Of a stretch of DNA of 64,000 nt, positions 18,602 through 26,049 are shown piece by piece (the stretch's first letter is position 1; each line of letters opens with the position of its first letter). The position numbers and the translations under genes were made by a program. This DNA is from Haladaptatus sp. DJG-WS-42. GTDB taxonomy: Archaea; Halobacteriota; Halobacteria; Halobacteriales; Halococcaceae. The stretch lies in NCBI RefSeq assembly GCF_037198285.1, contig NZ_CP147243.1:1-64000 (forward strand), written 5' to 3'. The notes under the pieces were generated by a model. That model ran no database searches. It was not told where the DNA came from and saw nothing but the letters and a program-made list of their open reading frames with translations.

Positions 18602-19780
18602 TTAGACGCTGATGCCGACTTCGCGCATCAAGTCGAGCGTTGGGCGAATGTCGGACAACTGCGTGAGGTCAAGGTCTGCAGGTGGATTGAGTTCGTCGAT
18701 TGTTGGGAGGTCGCCGACCGGTTCGACGTCGGGGATGAGTGGATACTCGAACGTCGTGGTTGCGAAGTACGCTTGGGCTTCAGCAGAGAGCAGGTGGCGC
18801 ACGAAGTTCGCGGCCAGTTCCGTGTCTTCTGCGGTGTCCACGACCGCCGCGCCGGCGACGTTGAAGATGGCTCCGGCGTCACCTTCGGTGAACGCGGTTG
18901 CGAGTGGGGCGTCTTCGCGGTCTGCGAGCACGCGCTGGATGTAATAGTGGTTCGTAAAGCCAGCGTCAATTTCACCGTCTGCGACGGCGAGCGCGATGGC
19001 GAACTCGTCTGTGTACTCCTCGACACCGAGGTCGACCATGCCCTGAAGCCACTGTTTCGTGGCTTCCTCGCCGTTTAAGATGCGCATGGCCGTGACGAAC
19101 GCTTGGAACGAGCCGTAAGACGGAGCCCAGCCCATGCTGTCGGCCAGTTGTTCTTGGTCGGGGAACGCCATAATGTCGGTCGGAATGTCCGATTCGCTGA
19201 GCGACTCCGTGTTGTACGGAATCGTCCGCGCGCGCCCAGAGGTGCCGACCCAGTTGCCGCTCGGGTCGTGGAACTCTTCGCGCACCATGTCGGTGACGTC
19301 GCTCGGGAGGGGCTCGGTACGGTTTTCGTCCGCGAGGAAGCCAAGCGACCCGGCGTTGACGGAGAAGAACACGTCTGCGGGACTGTTCTGGCCCTCGTTT
19401 AGAATCTTCTGGACGAGCTGGCTCGACCCTTCGTACCGTGGCTGAATGTCGAGGTCGGGGTAGAGGTCTTCGATGTAGGCGATGAGTTCGCCAACGAGTG
19501 CCTCGCCGCGCCCGGAGTAGATAGTGAGTTCGCCAGCAAGGTCTGGCATGTCCTGCATCGACGTGCCGCCTTGAATCTGGTCGCCGATGCGCCCAGAGCC
19601 GATCTGGCCGAACTCGGGAGTTTCGGTGGCGTTCGCGTCTTCACCAGAAAGGAACTGTGTACAGCCGGCGAGCGAAGCGACCCCGACGGCCGCACCAGCA
19701 GACTGCAAGAATCGACGTCGGGACGTGCCCAGTGTTCGACGGCCAGCACCGCCGGCGTCGGACGTGTCTCTCGAATCCAT
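18602..19780 (-). CDS. Tat-exported lipid-anchored substrate-binding protein, iron type
   Basis: Extracellular solute-binding protein of 392 residues. Twin arginines in TSRRRFLQSAG (21-23), a hydrophobic stretch and lipobox LAGC (Cys40) give a Tat lipoprotein. The mature part is a FbpA-like two-lobed binding protein: LTIYSGRGEALVGELI at its start, RYEGSSQLVQKILNEG, DVFFSVNAGSLG, and a distal NHYYIQRV motif resembling the tandem-Tyr ferric-iron ligands of FbpA proteins. An ATTTAGG-N4-CCTAAAT palindrome sits between a TTAAA TATA-like element and the start codon, as expected for metal-dependent repression. First gene of the transporter block. Confidence 0.92.
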   Translation of the reverse strand: MDSRDTSDAGGAGRRTLGTSRRRFLQSAGAAVGVASLAGCTQFLSGEDANATETPEFGQIGSGRIGDQIQGGTSMQDMPDLAGELTIYSGRGEALVGELIAYIEDLYPDLDIQPRYEGSSQLVQKILNEGQNSPADVFFSVNAGSLGFLADENRTEPLPSDVTDMVREEFHDPSGNWVGTSGRARTIPYNTESLSESDIPTDIMAFPDQEQLADSMGWAPSYGSFQAFVTAMRILNGEEATKQWLQGMVDLGVEEYTDEFAIALAVADGEIDAGFTNHYYIQRVLADREDAPLATAFTEGDAGAIFNVAGAAVVDTAEDTELAANFVRHLLSAEAQAYFATTTFEYPLIPDVEPVGDLPTIDELNPPADLDLTQLSDIRPTLDLMREVGISV

Positions 19781-19788
19781 TATTACTA

Positions 19789-19806
19789 ATTTAGGGCCGC
19801 CTAAAT
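19789..19806. promoter_or_regulatory. Iron-type operator upstream of the ABC transporter operon
   Basis: ATTTAGGGCCGCCTAAAT is a palindrome with 7-base arms around a 4-base spacer. On the minus strand it lies 9-26 bases before the ATG of the binding protein, just downstream of TTAAA (19814-19810), so bound protein would block initiation. The arm TTTAGG/CCTAAA matches the half-site type bound by DtxR/IdeR/SirR-family metal regulators (Idr1/Idr2 in Halobacterium). Regulator identity is inferred. Confidence 0.75.
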
Positions 19807-19829
19807 CACTTTAACCTGCCGGTTCGGGG

Positions 19830-20999
19830 TCAGTCGTCTGCGACGGCTTCGACGGCCTGTTTTGGGTGGGACTCGCCGAGTTCTGCGAGGCAGTCGAGCC
19901 AGTCGTGCATGTACTCGCCGACGAAGTTGAGGAAGTCGCCGTTGTTCCACTGGTCGAACTCGCCGTCTGCGAGAGTGTCTGCCATCGCCTCGAACGCTTC
20001 TGCGTAGGAGTCTGCGTCCTCGCCGACCTCGTCTACGAGTTCCCAGACGTGCTCGTTGAGTTCGAGCGCGGGAACTTCGTTGTTCAGGTCGTCGAACGTC
20101 GAACGTGGCGCTTTGTTGTGCTCGCACAGCGGGAAGCCGTTGTAAATCTCGGTTCCCATGATGTCGCAGGCGCGCTTGAGGAAGACGCCGCTCCAGATGT
20201 CGTCAAAGCGCCCGACGTTCCACTCGTTGTCGTCCATTGGGAGCTGGTAGAACGCGGGGATAACCTCGCGGCGGAAGGCGAGATTCATCGAGCAGACGGT
20301 GAGGTAGTTGTCGCGGGCGGCAACAAAGTCGTTGGAGAAGTCTGCATGCCCGGTTCGCGTCTGGGCTTGCCCTTGTAGGTCACCGTCCATGAGGATGCGC
20401 ACGGCGTCTAAGTCAGGGACGTTCGTCCAGAGGCCTTGTGAGGCGACGACGTCTGAGATTTCGGTGGTGTCGGTCTTGACCGTCTCGTTCATCGCGGCGT
20501 ACGGGTAGCCACGCGGGTACAGGCCGTGTTCGTCCGCGTTTTGGTAGAGGACGTTTACCCACTGGGTGTCAGACTGGACGCGCTCGATGTCGCCCTCGTA
20601 GTCGAGGTTGGCCAGGTGGCGACCGAAGAAGTCCTCCTCCGGGTGTGGGAGGGTGTCGTCGTCGATGAAAAAGCCGAGGTCGTACTGCGGGTTCGCCCAC
20701 ATGTAGAGCAGGCCAAAGCTCGTCTCTGCGTGGCTCGCAGCGGGGATGATGTGTGAGTAGTCACCGATATCGTGGGCGTCGTACCACTCCTCGCGGCGAG
20801 AGCCGTCGAACACGTCTCCGGACACGCCTTCGTCTTCGAGCATCGCTTCCATGGCGTCAGTGTCACAGAAGTCCTCTGTGACGAGCAGGAGATGGAGCCT
20901 GTCTATGTCGAACTCGTGTTCGCGTGCGTTGTCAAGATACGCCCGGACGCACTCGTACTCGCGGATAGTTGGGATGATGACACAAATATCGGTGGTCAT
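19830..20999 (-). CDS. Reversibly glycosylated polypeptide / UDP-arabinopyranose mutase family (GT75) protein
   Basis: A 389-residue soluble protein usually annotated in haloarchaea as alpha-1,4-glucan-protein synthase. Plant relatives are UDP-arabinopyranose mutases that become reversibly glycosylated on an Arg. Visible features: N-terminal strand DICVIIPTIREYE, the acidic triplet D113-D114-D115 in FIDDDTLPHPEEDF that binds the nucleotide sugar, the RVQSDTQWVNVLYQN segment, and TVCSMNLAFRREVIPAFYQLP, a strongly conserved block in this family. The archaeal substrate is unknown. Its start region carries a TTTAGG-N4-CCTAAA operator like that of the iron transporter 49 bases downstream, so both should respond to the same metal signal. 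Confidence 0.82.
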   Translation of the reverse strand: MTTDICVIIPTIREYECVRAYLDNAREHEFDIDRLHLLLVTEDFCDTDAMEAMLEDEGVSGDVFDGSRREEWYDAHDIGDYSHIIPAASHAETSFGLLYMWANPQYDLGFFIDDDTLPHPEEDFFGRHLANLDYEGDIERVQSDTQWVNVLYQNADEHGLYPRGYPYAAMNETVKTDTTEISDVVASQGLWTNVPDLDAVRILMDGDLQGQAQTRTGHADFSNDFVAARDNYLTVCSMNLAFRREVIPAFYQLPMDDNEWNVGRFDDIWSGVFLKRACDIMGTEIYNGFPLCEHNKAPRSTFDDLNNEVPALELNEHVWELVDEVGEDADSYAEAFEAMADTLADGEFDQWNNGDFLNFVGEYMHDWLDCLAELGESHPKQAVEAVADD

Positions 21000-21019
21000 T
21001 GGTCGGTTGAATCTATCTT

Positions 21020-21035
21020 TTTAGGTCGCCCTAAA
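21020..21035. promoter_or_regulatory. Second iron-type operator, upstream of the GT75 gene
   Basis: TTTAGGTCGCCCTAAA has the same 6-base arms and 4-base spacer as the box at 19789-19806. It lies 21-36 bases before the minus-strand ATG at 20999, where a leaderless haloarchaeal TATA box would be, so binding should compete with TBP/TFB. Two matching palindromes of this length within 1.2 kb are unlikely by chance. Confidence 0.75.
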
Positions 21036-21164
21036 GTACCTATCGTTTACTCGCGTCTTAGTATGTCATCACTTAACATGCTAGACGAAATGTGAAAAAC
21101 GACGAGTTTTCCTGTGATAGACCGTTGCTTGGTGAACAAACCCATACTATTCTGACACACTCCA

Positions 21165-21273
21165 CATATATAATCCCATATTAGGATAATGCTTATCCCT
21201 CTATCACGGAACGCTTTGAATAAGGGGAACGGGAGTGAGGAACAATGATAAATAGATGGTTCCAATTTGGAAC
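21165..21273 (+). promoter_or_regulatory. Promoter region with two operator-like palindromes before the acyl-CoA operon
   Basis: A strong TATA element CATATATAAT (21165-21174) is followed by GGATAATGCTTATCC (21184-21198), a perfect 6-3-6 palindrome at the expected initiation zone. Further on, ATAAATA (21248-21254) is followed by GTTCCAATTTGGAAC (21259-21273), a perfect 7-1-7 palindrome. The operon's first gene starts at 21307 behind a GGAG ribosome-binding site (21295-21298). The layout suggests two promoters, each with its own operator. Regulators are unknown. Confidence 0.6.
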
Positions 21274-21306
21274 GTCTCCCGTATCAACCCACCTGGAGAT
21301 TACAAA

Positions 21307-22050
21307 ATGGATCTGGAACACCAAACATGCGTTGTAACCGGTGCCTCTCGGGGTATCGGCCGTGGGATTGCTGTTGAATTAGCCAGCGAAGGGGCAAACG
21401 TCGTCGTGAACTACCGCTCTTCAGAGGGCGAGGCGTACGACGTCGTCGAAGAGATTGAAGAAGCCGGTGGGACGGCCATCGCCGTCCAAGCAGACGTTGC
21501 GAACATCGACGAGGTCGAAGCCATGCGCAAGAAGGTCACCAACGCCTTCGGTCCGGCGACGGTGCTCGTGAACAACGCGGGCATCACGGTGGACAAGAAG
21601 TTCACCAACATGACCCGCGAAGACTGGGACCGCGTCATGGACGTGAACTTAGGCGGAATCTTCAACTGCACGAGCGTCTTCTTCGACGACATCACCGACT
21701 CCAAAGACGGCCGCCTCATCAACATCTCAAGCGTCGTTGGCCAGCAGGGGAACTACGGCCAAGCGAACTACGCGACCACGAAAAGTGGCCTGTTCGGGTT
21801 CACCCGGACGATTGCCCTCGAAATGGCGCGCTCGCGGGCCACCGCGAACTGTGTCGCACCTGGTTTCGTCAAGACAGACATGCTCGAAACGGTTCCAGAC
21901 CGTGTCCAAGAGAAAATCATCCAGCGCATTCCGCTTGGGCGCTTCGCCGAAGTAGAAGACATCGCGGGAATGGTTTCGTTCCTCGCGAGCCCGAAATCCT
22001 CGTACATGACGGGCCAGATTCTCGGCGTGAACGGCGGCATGGAGTGGTAG
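21307..22050 (+). CDS. SDR-family 3-oxoacyl-CoA/ACP reductase (FabG/PhaB-like)
   Basis: NAD(P)H-dependent reductase of 247 residues in the classical short-chain dehydrogenase family. It has the cofactor motif TGASRGIGRGIA (about 11-22), NNAGI near 92, the catalytic Ser in NISSVVGQ and the YATTK motif with catalytic Tyr and Lys, ending GVNGGMEW. ATG 21307 follows a GGAG ribosome-binding site by 8 bases; the earlier ATG at 21256 overlaps the operator and is rejected. Three bases separate it from pccB. With the thiolase genes downstream it probably reduces 3-ketoacyl-CoA (a PhaB-like step in polyester or beta-oxidation chemistry). No PHA synthase is in the window. Confidence 0.92.
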   Translation: MDLEHQTCVVTGASRGIGRGIAVELASEGANVVVNYRSSEGEAYDVVEEIEEAGGTAIAVQADVANIDEVEAMRKKVTNAFGPATVLVNNAGITVDKKFTNMTREDWDRVMDVNLGGIFNCTSVFFDDITDSKDGRLINISSVVGQQGNYGQANYATTKSGLFGFTRTIALEMARSRATANCVAPGFVKTDMLETVPDRVQEKIIQRIPLGRFAEVEDIAGMVSFLASPKSSYMTGQILGVNGGMEW

Positions 22051-22053
22051 GCA

Positions 22054-23610
22054 ATGAGTGGGGACGAGGGATCTGGGGCTGGGGAGCTTCAGAAACGACG
22101 AGAGCAGGCGGAAAACGGCGGCGGTAAAGAGCGCATCGAAGCCCAACACGAGAAGGGAAAGCTCACCGCACGCGAGCGTATCGACTACTTCCTAGACGAC
22201 GGAACGTTCCACGAGTTTGACCAGTTCGTCGAACACCGATGTACGAACTTCGGGATGGACGAGCGGACGCAGGCCGGAGACGCGGTCGTGACGGGCTACG
22301 GCGAGGTTGATGGCCGGAAAGTGCTCGTCTTCGCCCACGATTTCACCGTGTTCGGTGGCTCTGTGAGCGAAGTCGTTGGCCAGAAAATCGCCAAGGCGAT
22401 GGAACACGCCATCAACAACGGCGTTCCCATCATCGGCCTCAACGACTCCGGCGGCGCACGGATTCAGGAAGGCCTCGACGCACTCGTGGGCTTTGCGAAA
22501 CTCTTCAAACTGAACACGAAGGCTTCGGGTGTCATCCCACAGATTTCATCGATTATGGGGCCGTGTGCGGGTGGAGCGACCTACTCGCCTGCACTCACCG
22601 ACTTCACTGTCATGGTGCAGGACACGAGCCACATGATGATTACCGGCCCCGAGGTCATCAAGACCGTCACGGGCGAGGACATCACGATGGAAGAACTCGG
22701 CGGGGCAGGAGCTCATTCAACGAAAAGCGGAGTTGCTCACTTCGTCTGCGACGACGACAAAGAGGCGCTTGACCACATTCGCGCACTGCTCTCGTACCTC
22801 CCGTCGAATCACTTAGAAGACCCACCGCGCGTCGAGTCATGGGACGACCCAAACCGGACACTCGATGACATCCTGGACATCGTTCCCGAAGACCCGAAAA
22901 AACCCTACGACGTGCGCGACGTTGTAGACCGCGTTGTAGACGAGGAGTCGTTCCTCGAAGTCCAGCCTGCGTTCGCGCGCACGGTCGTCACCGGCTTTGC
23001 GCGCATGGACGGCAAGCCAGTCGGCATCGTCGCCAACCAGCCAAAAGTCAACGCGGGCACGCTCGACATCGACTCGAGCGAGAAGGCAGCCAGATTCGTG
23101 CGCTTTTGTGATGCCTTCAACTTCCCCATCATCTCGCTCGTAGACGTGCCCGGATTCATGCCGGGAACCGAACAGGAGCACAACGGCATCATCCGTCACG
23201 GCGCGAAACTCATCTACGCATACGCAGAGGCAACGGTGCCGCTGCTCACCGTCATCACGCGCAAAGCCTACGGCGGCGCGTACATCGTGATGGCCTCGAA
23301 GTTCCTCGGCGCGGACGTGAACTACGCCTGGCCAGAAGCTGAAATGGCCGTGATGGGGCCACAGGGCGCGGTAAACGTCCTGTTCAGAAAGCAGATTGCG
23401 GCCGCAGACGACCCGGATGCAGAACGCGAACAGCTCATGGAGGATTTCCGCGAGGAGTTTGCGAACCCGTACGCCGCTGCGAAACGTGGCTACGTAGACG
23501 ATGTGTTGCACCCGCGCGAGACGCGAACGCGGCTCATTGCCGACCTCGACTTACTCGAACGCAAGCGCGTTGACAGCCCGGACAAAGCACACGGAAACAT
23601 CCCACTATGA
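22054..23610 (+). CDS. pccB: Acyl-CoA (propionyl-CoA) carboxylase, carboxyltransferase subunit
   Basis: Transfers CO2 from carboxybiotin to propionyl- or acetyl-CoA. The 518-residue protein contains the two crotonase-like halves of the family: first half with GYGEVDGRKVLVFAHDFTVFGGS and NDSGGARIQEG, second with GFARMDGKPVGIVANQP, LVDVPGFMPGT and KAYGGAYIVM. Glycine-rich oxyanion-hole motifs (CAGGATYSPAL and YGGAY) are intact. It sits in a tight operon: 3 bases after the SDR gene and overlapping the PccX-like gene by 4 bases (ATGA). The biotin carboxylase/BCCP subunit (PccA) is not adjacent and must be encoded elsewhere. Confidence 0.93.
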   Translation: MSGDEGSGAGELQKRREQAENGGGKERIEAQHEKGKLTARERIDYFLDDGTFHEFDQFVEHRCTNFGMDERTQAGDAVVTGYGEVDGRKVLVFAHDFTVFGGSVSEVVGQKIAKAMEHAINNGVPIIGLNDSGGARIQEGLDALVGFAKLFKLNTKASGVIPQISSIMGPCAGGATYSPALTDFTVMVQDTSHMMITGPEVIKTVTGEDITMEELGGAGAHSTKSGVAHFVCDDDKEALDHIRALLSYLPSNHLEDPPRVESWDDPNRTLDDILDIVPEDPKKPYDVRDVVDRVVDEESFLEVQPAFARTVVTGFARMDGKPVGIVANQPKVNAGTLDIDSSEKAARFVRFCDAFNFPIISLVDVPGFMPGTEQEHNGIIRHGAKLIYAYAEATVPLLTVITRKAYGGAYIVMASKFLGADVNYAWPEAEMAVMGPQGAVNVLFRKQIAAADDPDAEREQLMEDFREEFANPYAAAKRGYVDDVLHPRETRTRLIADLDLLERKRVDSPDKAHGNIPL

Positions 23611-23966
23611 CCACGCAAATACTCCAACACCCAGCGGAACTCGAACTCCACGGACGCGACAACCCGCGTCCTGAGCCAGCACCAGTAGAACAGCAACCAC
23701 CGAAACCGGAACTGCCGCCCATCGAGCTTGAAGATGGACGGACGATTTCGGTCCCGGACAACGCCACGGATGCCGAGATGGCGGCGATTGCAGCCGCTGT
23801 GAGCGCACACCTCTCAGCAGAGGATACGGCTCGCACCGAGGCAGAACAGCCGACGTCGGAGAGTAACTGGTCGGTTGCCCGGCGGCTCACGGTGGGCCGT
23901 GAAGCACGCCGGTTGCCACATGCAGCGAGCGGTGATGCGTGGAAACTTGCGGGCCGTCTGCACTGA
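23607..23966 (+). CDS. pccX: Small acyl-CoA carboxylase subunit, PccX / epsilon-like
   Basis: A 119-residue protein with a Pro-rich N-terminal half and a short conserved core, DGRTISVPDNATDAEMAAIAAAV (residues about 44-66), ending in a Trp/Arg-rich tail (NWSVARRL, DAWKLAGRLH). The core resembles the small epsilon subunits that stabilise carboxyltransferases in actinobacteria and the PccX subunit described for Haloferax mediterranei propionyl-CoA carboxylase. Its ATG overlaps the pccB stop (ATGA), which supports stoichiometric coupled synthesis. Assignment rests on context and the short core motif rather than on a strong domain. Confidence 0.75.
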   Translation: MTTQILQHPAELELHGRDNPRPEPAPVEQQPPKPELPPIELEDGRTISVPDNATDAEMAAIAAAVSAHLSAEDTARTEAEQPTSESNWSVARRLTVGREARRLPHAASGDAWKLAGRLH

Positions 23967-24013
23967 CCACGTCACCGAAACACACACAGTAATTCACTGA
24001 TTCAGTCACATAC

Positions 24014-25165
24014 ATGGACGTCGCAGTAATCGGGGCGTCGATGACCCAGTTCGGGAAGCGCGAGGGCTGGATCCGCGACCTGCTCGCGGAAGCCGGCGAA
24101 GCGTGTCTCTCTGACGCGGGCGTCGCCCCCACAGACGTAGACCACCTGTACGTATCGAATATGGCGAGCGGCGAGTTCGAAGGCCAAACTGGCGTTCCGA
24201 ACATGCTGGCCCACGACCTCGGCGCGATGCCTGCCTACACCGCACGCATCGACCAGACCAGTTCCTCTGGCGGCGCTGGTATCTACCACGCGTGGCAGTC
24301 GGTTGCCTCGGGTACAAGCGAGATGACGATGCTCGTTGGCGGCGAGAAGATGACCCACCGTTCGACGGCCGAATCGACGGACATCATCGCCTCAATTACG
24401 CATCCCGTCGAGTACAAACACGGCCTGACGCTGCCGAGTTTCGCCGGTCTCACCGCCCGACTCTATCTCGACAAATACGACGCACCGCGCGAGAGTCTGG
24501 CGAAGGTCGCAGTGAAAAATCACAAAAACGGCGTGGACAACCCCCACGCCCAGTTCAGGAAGGAAGTCGATTTGGAGACGGTCATGGAGTCGCCACTCGT
24601 GGCCGACCCGCTCCGTCTTTACGACTTCTGTCCCATCACCGACGGCAGCGCCGCGCTCATGTTCTGTCCCGAAGAGGTCGCCAAGGAGTACACCGACGAG
24701 TACGTCGTCGTCTCCGGTGTTGGCGGCGCGACGGACACGCACGTCGTCCACGAACGCGACGACCCGACCGTCATGGGCGGGGTCGTCGAAAGCGGAAAAC
24801 AGGCCTACGAGATGTCCGGCTACGGCCCGGAGGACATCGACGTGGCCGAACTCCACGACATGTTCACCATCCTCGAATTCCTCCAGAGCGAAGGCCTCGG
24901 CTTCTTCGAACCCGGCGAAGGCTGGAAGGCAGTCGAAGAGGGCGTCACCGAACGCGACGGCGACCTCCCAGTCAACACCTCCGGTGGTCTCAAATCGAAG
25001 GGCCACCCGCTCGGTGCATCGGGCGTCGCGCAGGGCTATGAAATCTACAAACAGCTCATGGGAGAGGCCGGAGCACGCCAGGTCGAAGCCGATGTCGGCC
25101 TCTGTTGTAACGTCGGCGGCTTTGGAAACTGTGTTATCACCACGATCATGGAGGCCCGCCAATGA
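24014..25165 (+). CDS. Haloarchaeal-type beta-ketothiolase, catalytic (alpha) subunit
   Basis: SCP2/thiolase-fold enzyme of 383 residues that condenses or cleaves acyl-CoAs. N-terminal strand VAVIGASMTQFGKR, then the active-site loop DQTSSSGGAG (80-89), where the usual nucleophilic Cys is Ser83. Downstream are the conserved His motifs AELHDMF and KSKGHPLGASG and the C-terminal CNVGGFGNC. Haloarchaeal BktB/PhaA ketothiolases have been reported to work with a Ser-His-His set and to need a separate OB-fold subunit; both traits are found here, since the next gene is that subunit and overlaps by 4 bases. Position behind SDR and pccB suggests C4-C5 acyl-CoA chemistry. Confidence 0.88.
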   Translation: MDVAVIGASMTQFGKREGWIRDLLAEAGEACLSDAGVAPTDVDHLYVSNMASGEFEGQTGVPNMLAHDLGAMPAYTARIDQTSSSGGAGIYHAWQSVASGTSEMTMLVGGEKMTHRSTAESTDIIASITHPVEYKHGLTLPSFAGLTARLYLDKYDAPRESLAKVAVKNHKNGVDNPHAQFRKEVDLETVMESPLVADPLRLYDFCPITDGSAALMFCPEEVAKEYTDEYVVVSGVGGATDTHVVHERDDPTVMGGVVESGKQAYEMSGYGPEDIDVAELHDMFTILEFLQSEGLGFFEPGEGWKAVEEGVTERDGDLPVNTSGGLKSKGHPLGASGVAQGYEIYKQLMGEAGARQVEADVGLCCNVGGFGNCVITTIMEARQ

Positions 25166-25527
25166 GCTTCGACGCCTACCGTTGTCCGAATGGGCACATC
25201 ACGTACCCGAGCCACCCACTCTGTCCGGAGTGCGGTGAGAAACAGACGGAAACGGTGGACCTCACCGAGGAGACGGCGACCGTCATCACGTGGACGACGA
25301 GCACGGCAACGCCACCCGGTGTCGAGGCGCCGAACACGATTGCCGTCGTGGAGTTCGACGTCGAGGGCGAGACGGTTCGCGCCATCGGACAGGCCACGAC
25401 CGACGAAATCGAGATTGGCGACGAAGTCCGTCCCGTCTACGCAGACCAACTCCGCGAACCCGGCGCGGGTATCCGTGAGCCGGAGAGTCAGGAGTGGGAT
25501 GGGTACCGATTCGAACCTGTCCTGTAA
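25162..25527 (+). CDS. OB-fold zinc-ribbon protein (DUF35), thiolase beta subunit
   Basis: A 121-residue protein with an N-terminal rubredoxin-like zinc ribbon (RCPNGHITYPSHPLCPECGE; Cys8, Cys21 and Cys24 with a possible fourth ligand His12) and a C-terminal OB fold (residues 40-110) containing VAVVEFDVEGETVRAIGQ-type strands. DUF35 proteins organise acyl-CoA transfer between SCP2-type thiolases and partners, and in haloarchaea form the second subunit of beta-ketothiolase. Its start overlaps the thiolase stop (ATGA), so the two are coupled. The last codons are repeated 58 bases downstream (see the repeat at 25510). Confidence 0.87.
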   Translation: MSFDAYRCPNGHITYPSHPLCPECGEKQTETVDLTEETATVITWTTSTATPPGVEAPNTIAVVEFDVEGETVRAIGQATTDEIEIGDEVRPVYADQLREPGAGIREPESQEWDGYRFEPVL

Positions 25528-25588
25528 GCGACGCTTGTGTTGCGGAAGACAGGTTTGAGTCGGAGATTTCGAACCTGTCCTATAAGCG
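25510..25588 (+). repeat. 21-bp direct repeat duplicating the end of the thiolase beta gene
   Basis: Bases 25510-25530 (last codons and stop of the OB-fold gene) recur at 25568-25588 with a single G/A difference. Between them an AGACAGGTTTGAG stretch is roughly complementary to the repeat, so each copy can fold back. The duplication lies entirely between two same-strand genes and may act as a terminator, or mark a small past duplication of the gene end. Confidence 0.75.
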
Positions 25589-25643
25589 GTTCTCGTCTGC
25601 ACTGACCACTATTTCTTTGCCGTCGTCCGTCGTCTTTGAGTCC

Positions 25644-26048
25644 ATGGAGCCACGTCTCAGTGTTGTCACGCTTGGCGTCGAAAATCTCGACCGTGCAATC
25701 GAGTTCTACCGCGACGGGCTTGGTCTGCCACTCGAAAACCGCGACCCAGACAGCGACATCGCGTTTTTCACACTCGGTCCGACGCGACTCGCGCTCTACC
25801 CGCGTGAGTTGCTCGCAGAAGACGCGACCGTGTCGCCAGCAGGCGAGGGATTTTCAGGGATAACGCTCGCGCACAACGTGCGGTCTGCGGAGGCAGTAGA
25901 TGCGCAACTCGAAGAGGCAGTCGATGCAGGTGCAACGCTCGTCAAACCCGGCCAAGAGGTGTTTTGGGGTGGCTATTCGGGCTACTTTGCTGACCCTGAC
26001 GGGCACCTCTGGGAAGTCGCGTGGAACCCGTTTTTCGACAGCGACTAA
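25644..26048 (+). CDS. VOC-superfamily (glyoxalase/bleomycin resistance fold) protein
   Basis: A single-domain metal-site protein of 134 residues. The pattern is that of VOC domains: LSVVTLGVENLDRAIEFYRDGLGLP at the N-terminus, a middle strand FFTLGPTRLALYPRE, ITLAHNVRSAEAVDAQLEEAVDAGATLV, and the C-terminal FADPDGHLWEVAWNP with the conserved Glu ligand. Substrate unknown; members include lactoylglutathione lyase-like and dioxygenase-like enzymes. ATG 25644 begins exactly at the family's first strand; the frame is open further upstream across the repeat, but that part is not protein-like. It is separated from the thiolase gene by 116 bases including the repeat, so probably its own transcript. 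Confidence 0.85.
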   Translation: MEPRLSVVTLGVENLDRAIEFYRDGLGLPLENRDPDSDIAFFTLGPTRLALYPRELLAEDATVSPAGEGFSGITLAHNVRSAEAVDAQLEEAVDAGATLVKPGQEVFWGGYSGYFADPDGHLWEVAWNPFFDSD

Positions 26049-26049
26049 C

